Shown piece after piece: positions 63,953 through 64,000 of a stretch of DNA of 64,000 bases; the stretch's first letter is position 1, and every line of letters begins with the position of its first letter. The DNA lies in assembly GCF_026241195.1 (NCBI RefSeq), contig NZ_JAPFQO010000002.1:372001-436000 (forward strand), read 5' to 3'. The position numbers and the translations under genes were made by a program. This DNA comes from Pontibacter anaerobius. Lineage in GTDB: Bacteria; Bacteroidota; Bacteroidia; Cytophagales; Hymenobacteraceae. The notes under the pieces are model-generated. The model was not told the origin of the DNA, made no database searches, and saw nothing but the letters and a program-made list of their open reading frames with translations.

Positions 63953-64000
63953 CAAGCGCCACTGGTAAGCTGAATTCATAATCCGAACCTTTAAATCATA

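Noticed and set aside
1-64000. CRISPR arrays, tRNA or rRNA genes, insertion sequences
   Set aside because: No regularly spaced repeats, no cloverleaf or T-loop sequences, and no transposase frames were seen on either strand.

Overview
The window is a 64 kb chromosomal segment of a member of the Bacteroidota, most likely Cytophagales / Hymenobacteraceae (Pontibacter-like). The evidence: a secreted protease ending in a type IX secretion sorting domain, several Bacteroidota-restricted families (DUF3127, S46 peptidase, GEVED domains), promoters with the TAnnTTTG -7 element, few Shine-Dalgarno sequences, and about 50% GC. I found no rRNA, tRNA, CRISPR array, prophage or intact insertion sequence. 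It is mostly ordinary core and near-core genome.

Layout. 1-8.8 kb: 3' end of thyA, a DinB/DUF1569-like protein, a secreted MBL-fold protein, an SDR, a large M4 metalloprotease, a class IV aminotransferase, a lipoprotein MsrA and a small membrane protein. 8.8-14.5 kb: an aldehyde module (ALDH + DUF779, divergent AraC regulator), then a Gfo/Idh/MocA oxidoreductase and an aldo/keto reductase. 14.5-23.1 kb: a lipoprotein without a recognisable start codon, then AddB- and AddA-like recombination nucleases flanking a VOC protein. 23.1-32.4 kb: DEAD-box RNA helicase with a long leader, stress and unknown proteins, three FAD or NAD oxidoreductases, a NuiA-like nuclease inhibitor and a 2,4-dienoyl-CoA-reductase-type SDR. 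32.7-41 kb: a lipoprotein subtilase, then an RND efflux operon (tetR, tolC, adaptor, permease) whose permease is frameshifted near its N-terminus. 41-50 kb: methyltransferase, M19 dipeptidase, alpha/beta hydrolase, DPP11-type S46 peptidase, YkvA, SRPBCC protein and PhoH. 50-57.6 kb: YwqK-like protein, AlbA_2 protein, DUF3127, an isoaspartyl peptidase and cyanophycinase pair around a HAD phosphatase, DUF892, and a lipoprotein M1 aminopeptidase. 57.9-64 kb: L,D-transpeptidase, azurin-like lipoprotein, an FNR-type regulator and a CcoI-type copper P-type ATPase that probably opens a cbb3 oxidase operon beyond the window.

Common threads are export-linked proteolysis (M4, S8, S46, M1, M19), copper and microaerobic respiration at the right end, and aldehyde and carbonyl chemistry.

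The most unusual signal is not a gene. The word AAGTAT followed by A or G occurs, in both orientations, about 200 times by my manual count against about 31 expected. It lies in intergenic DNA and inside genes, is sparse in the most conserved genes, and includes five copies of the perfect palindrome AAGTATACTT. Nothing in the annotation explains it.
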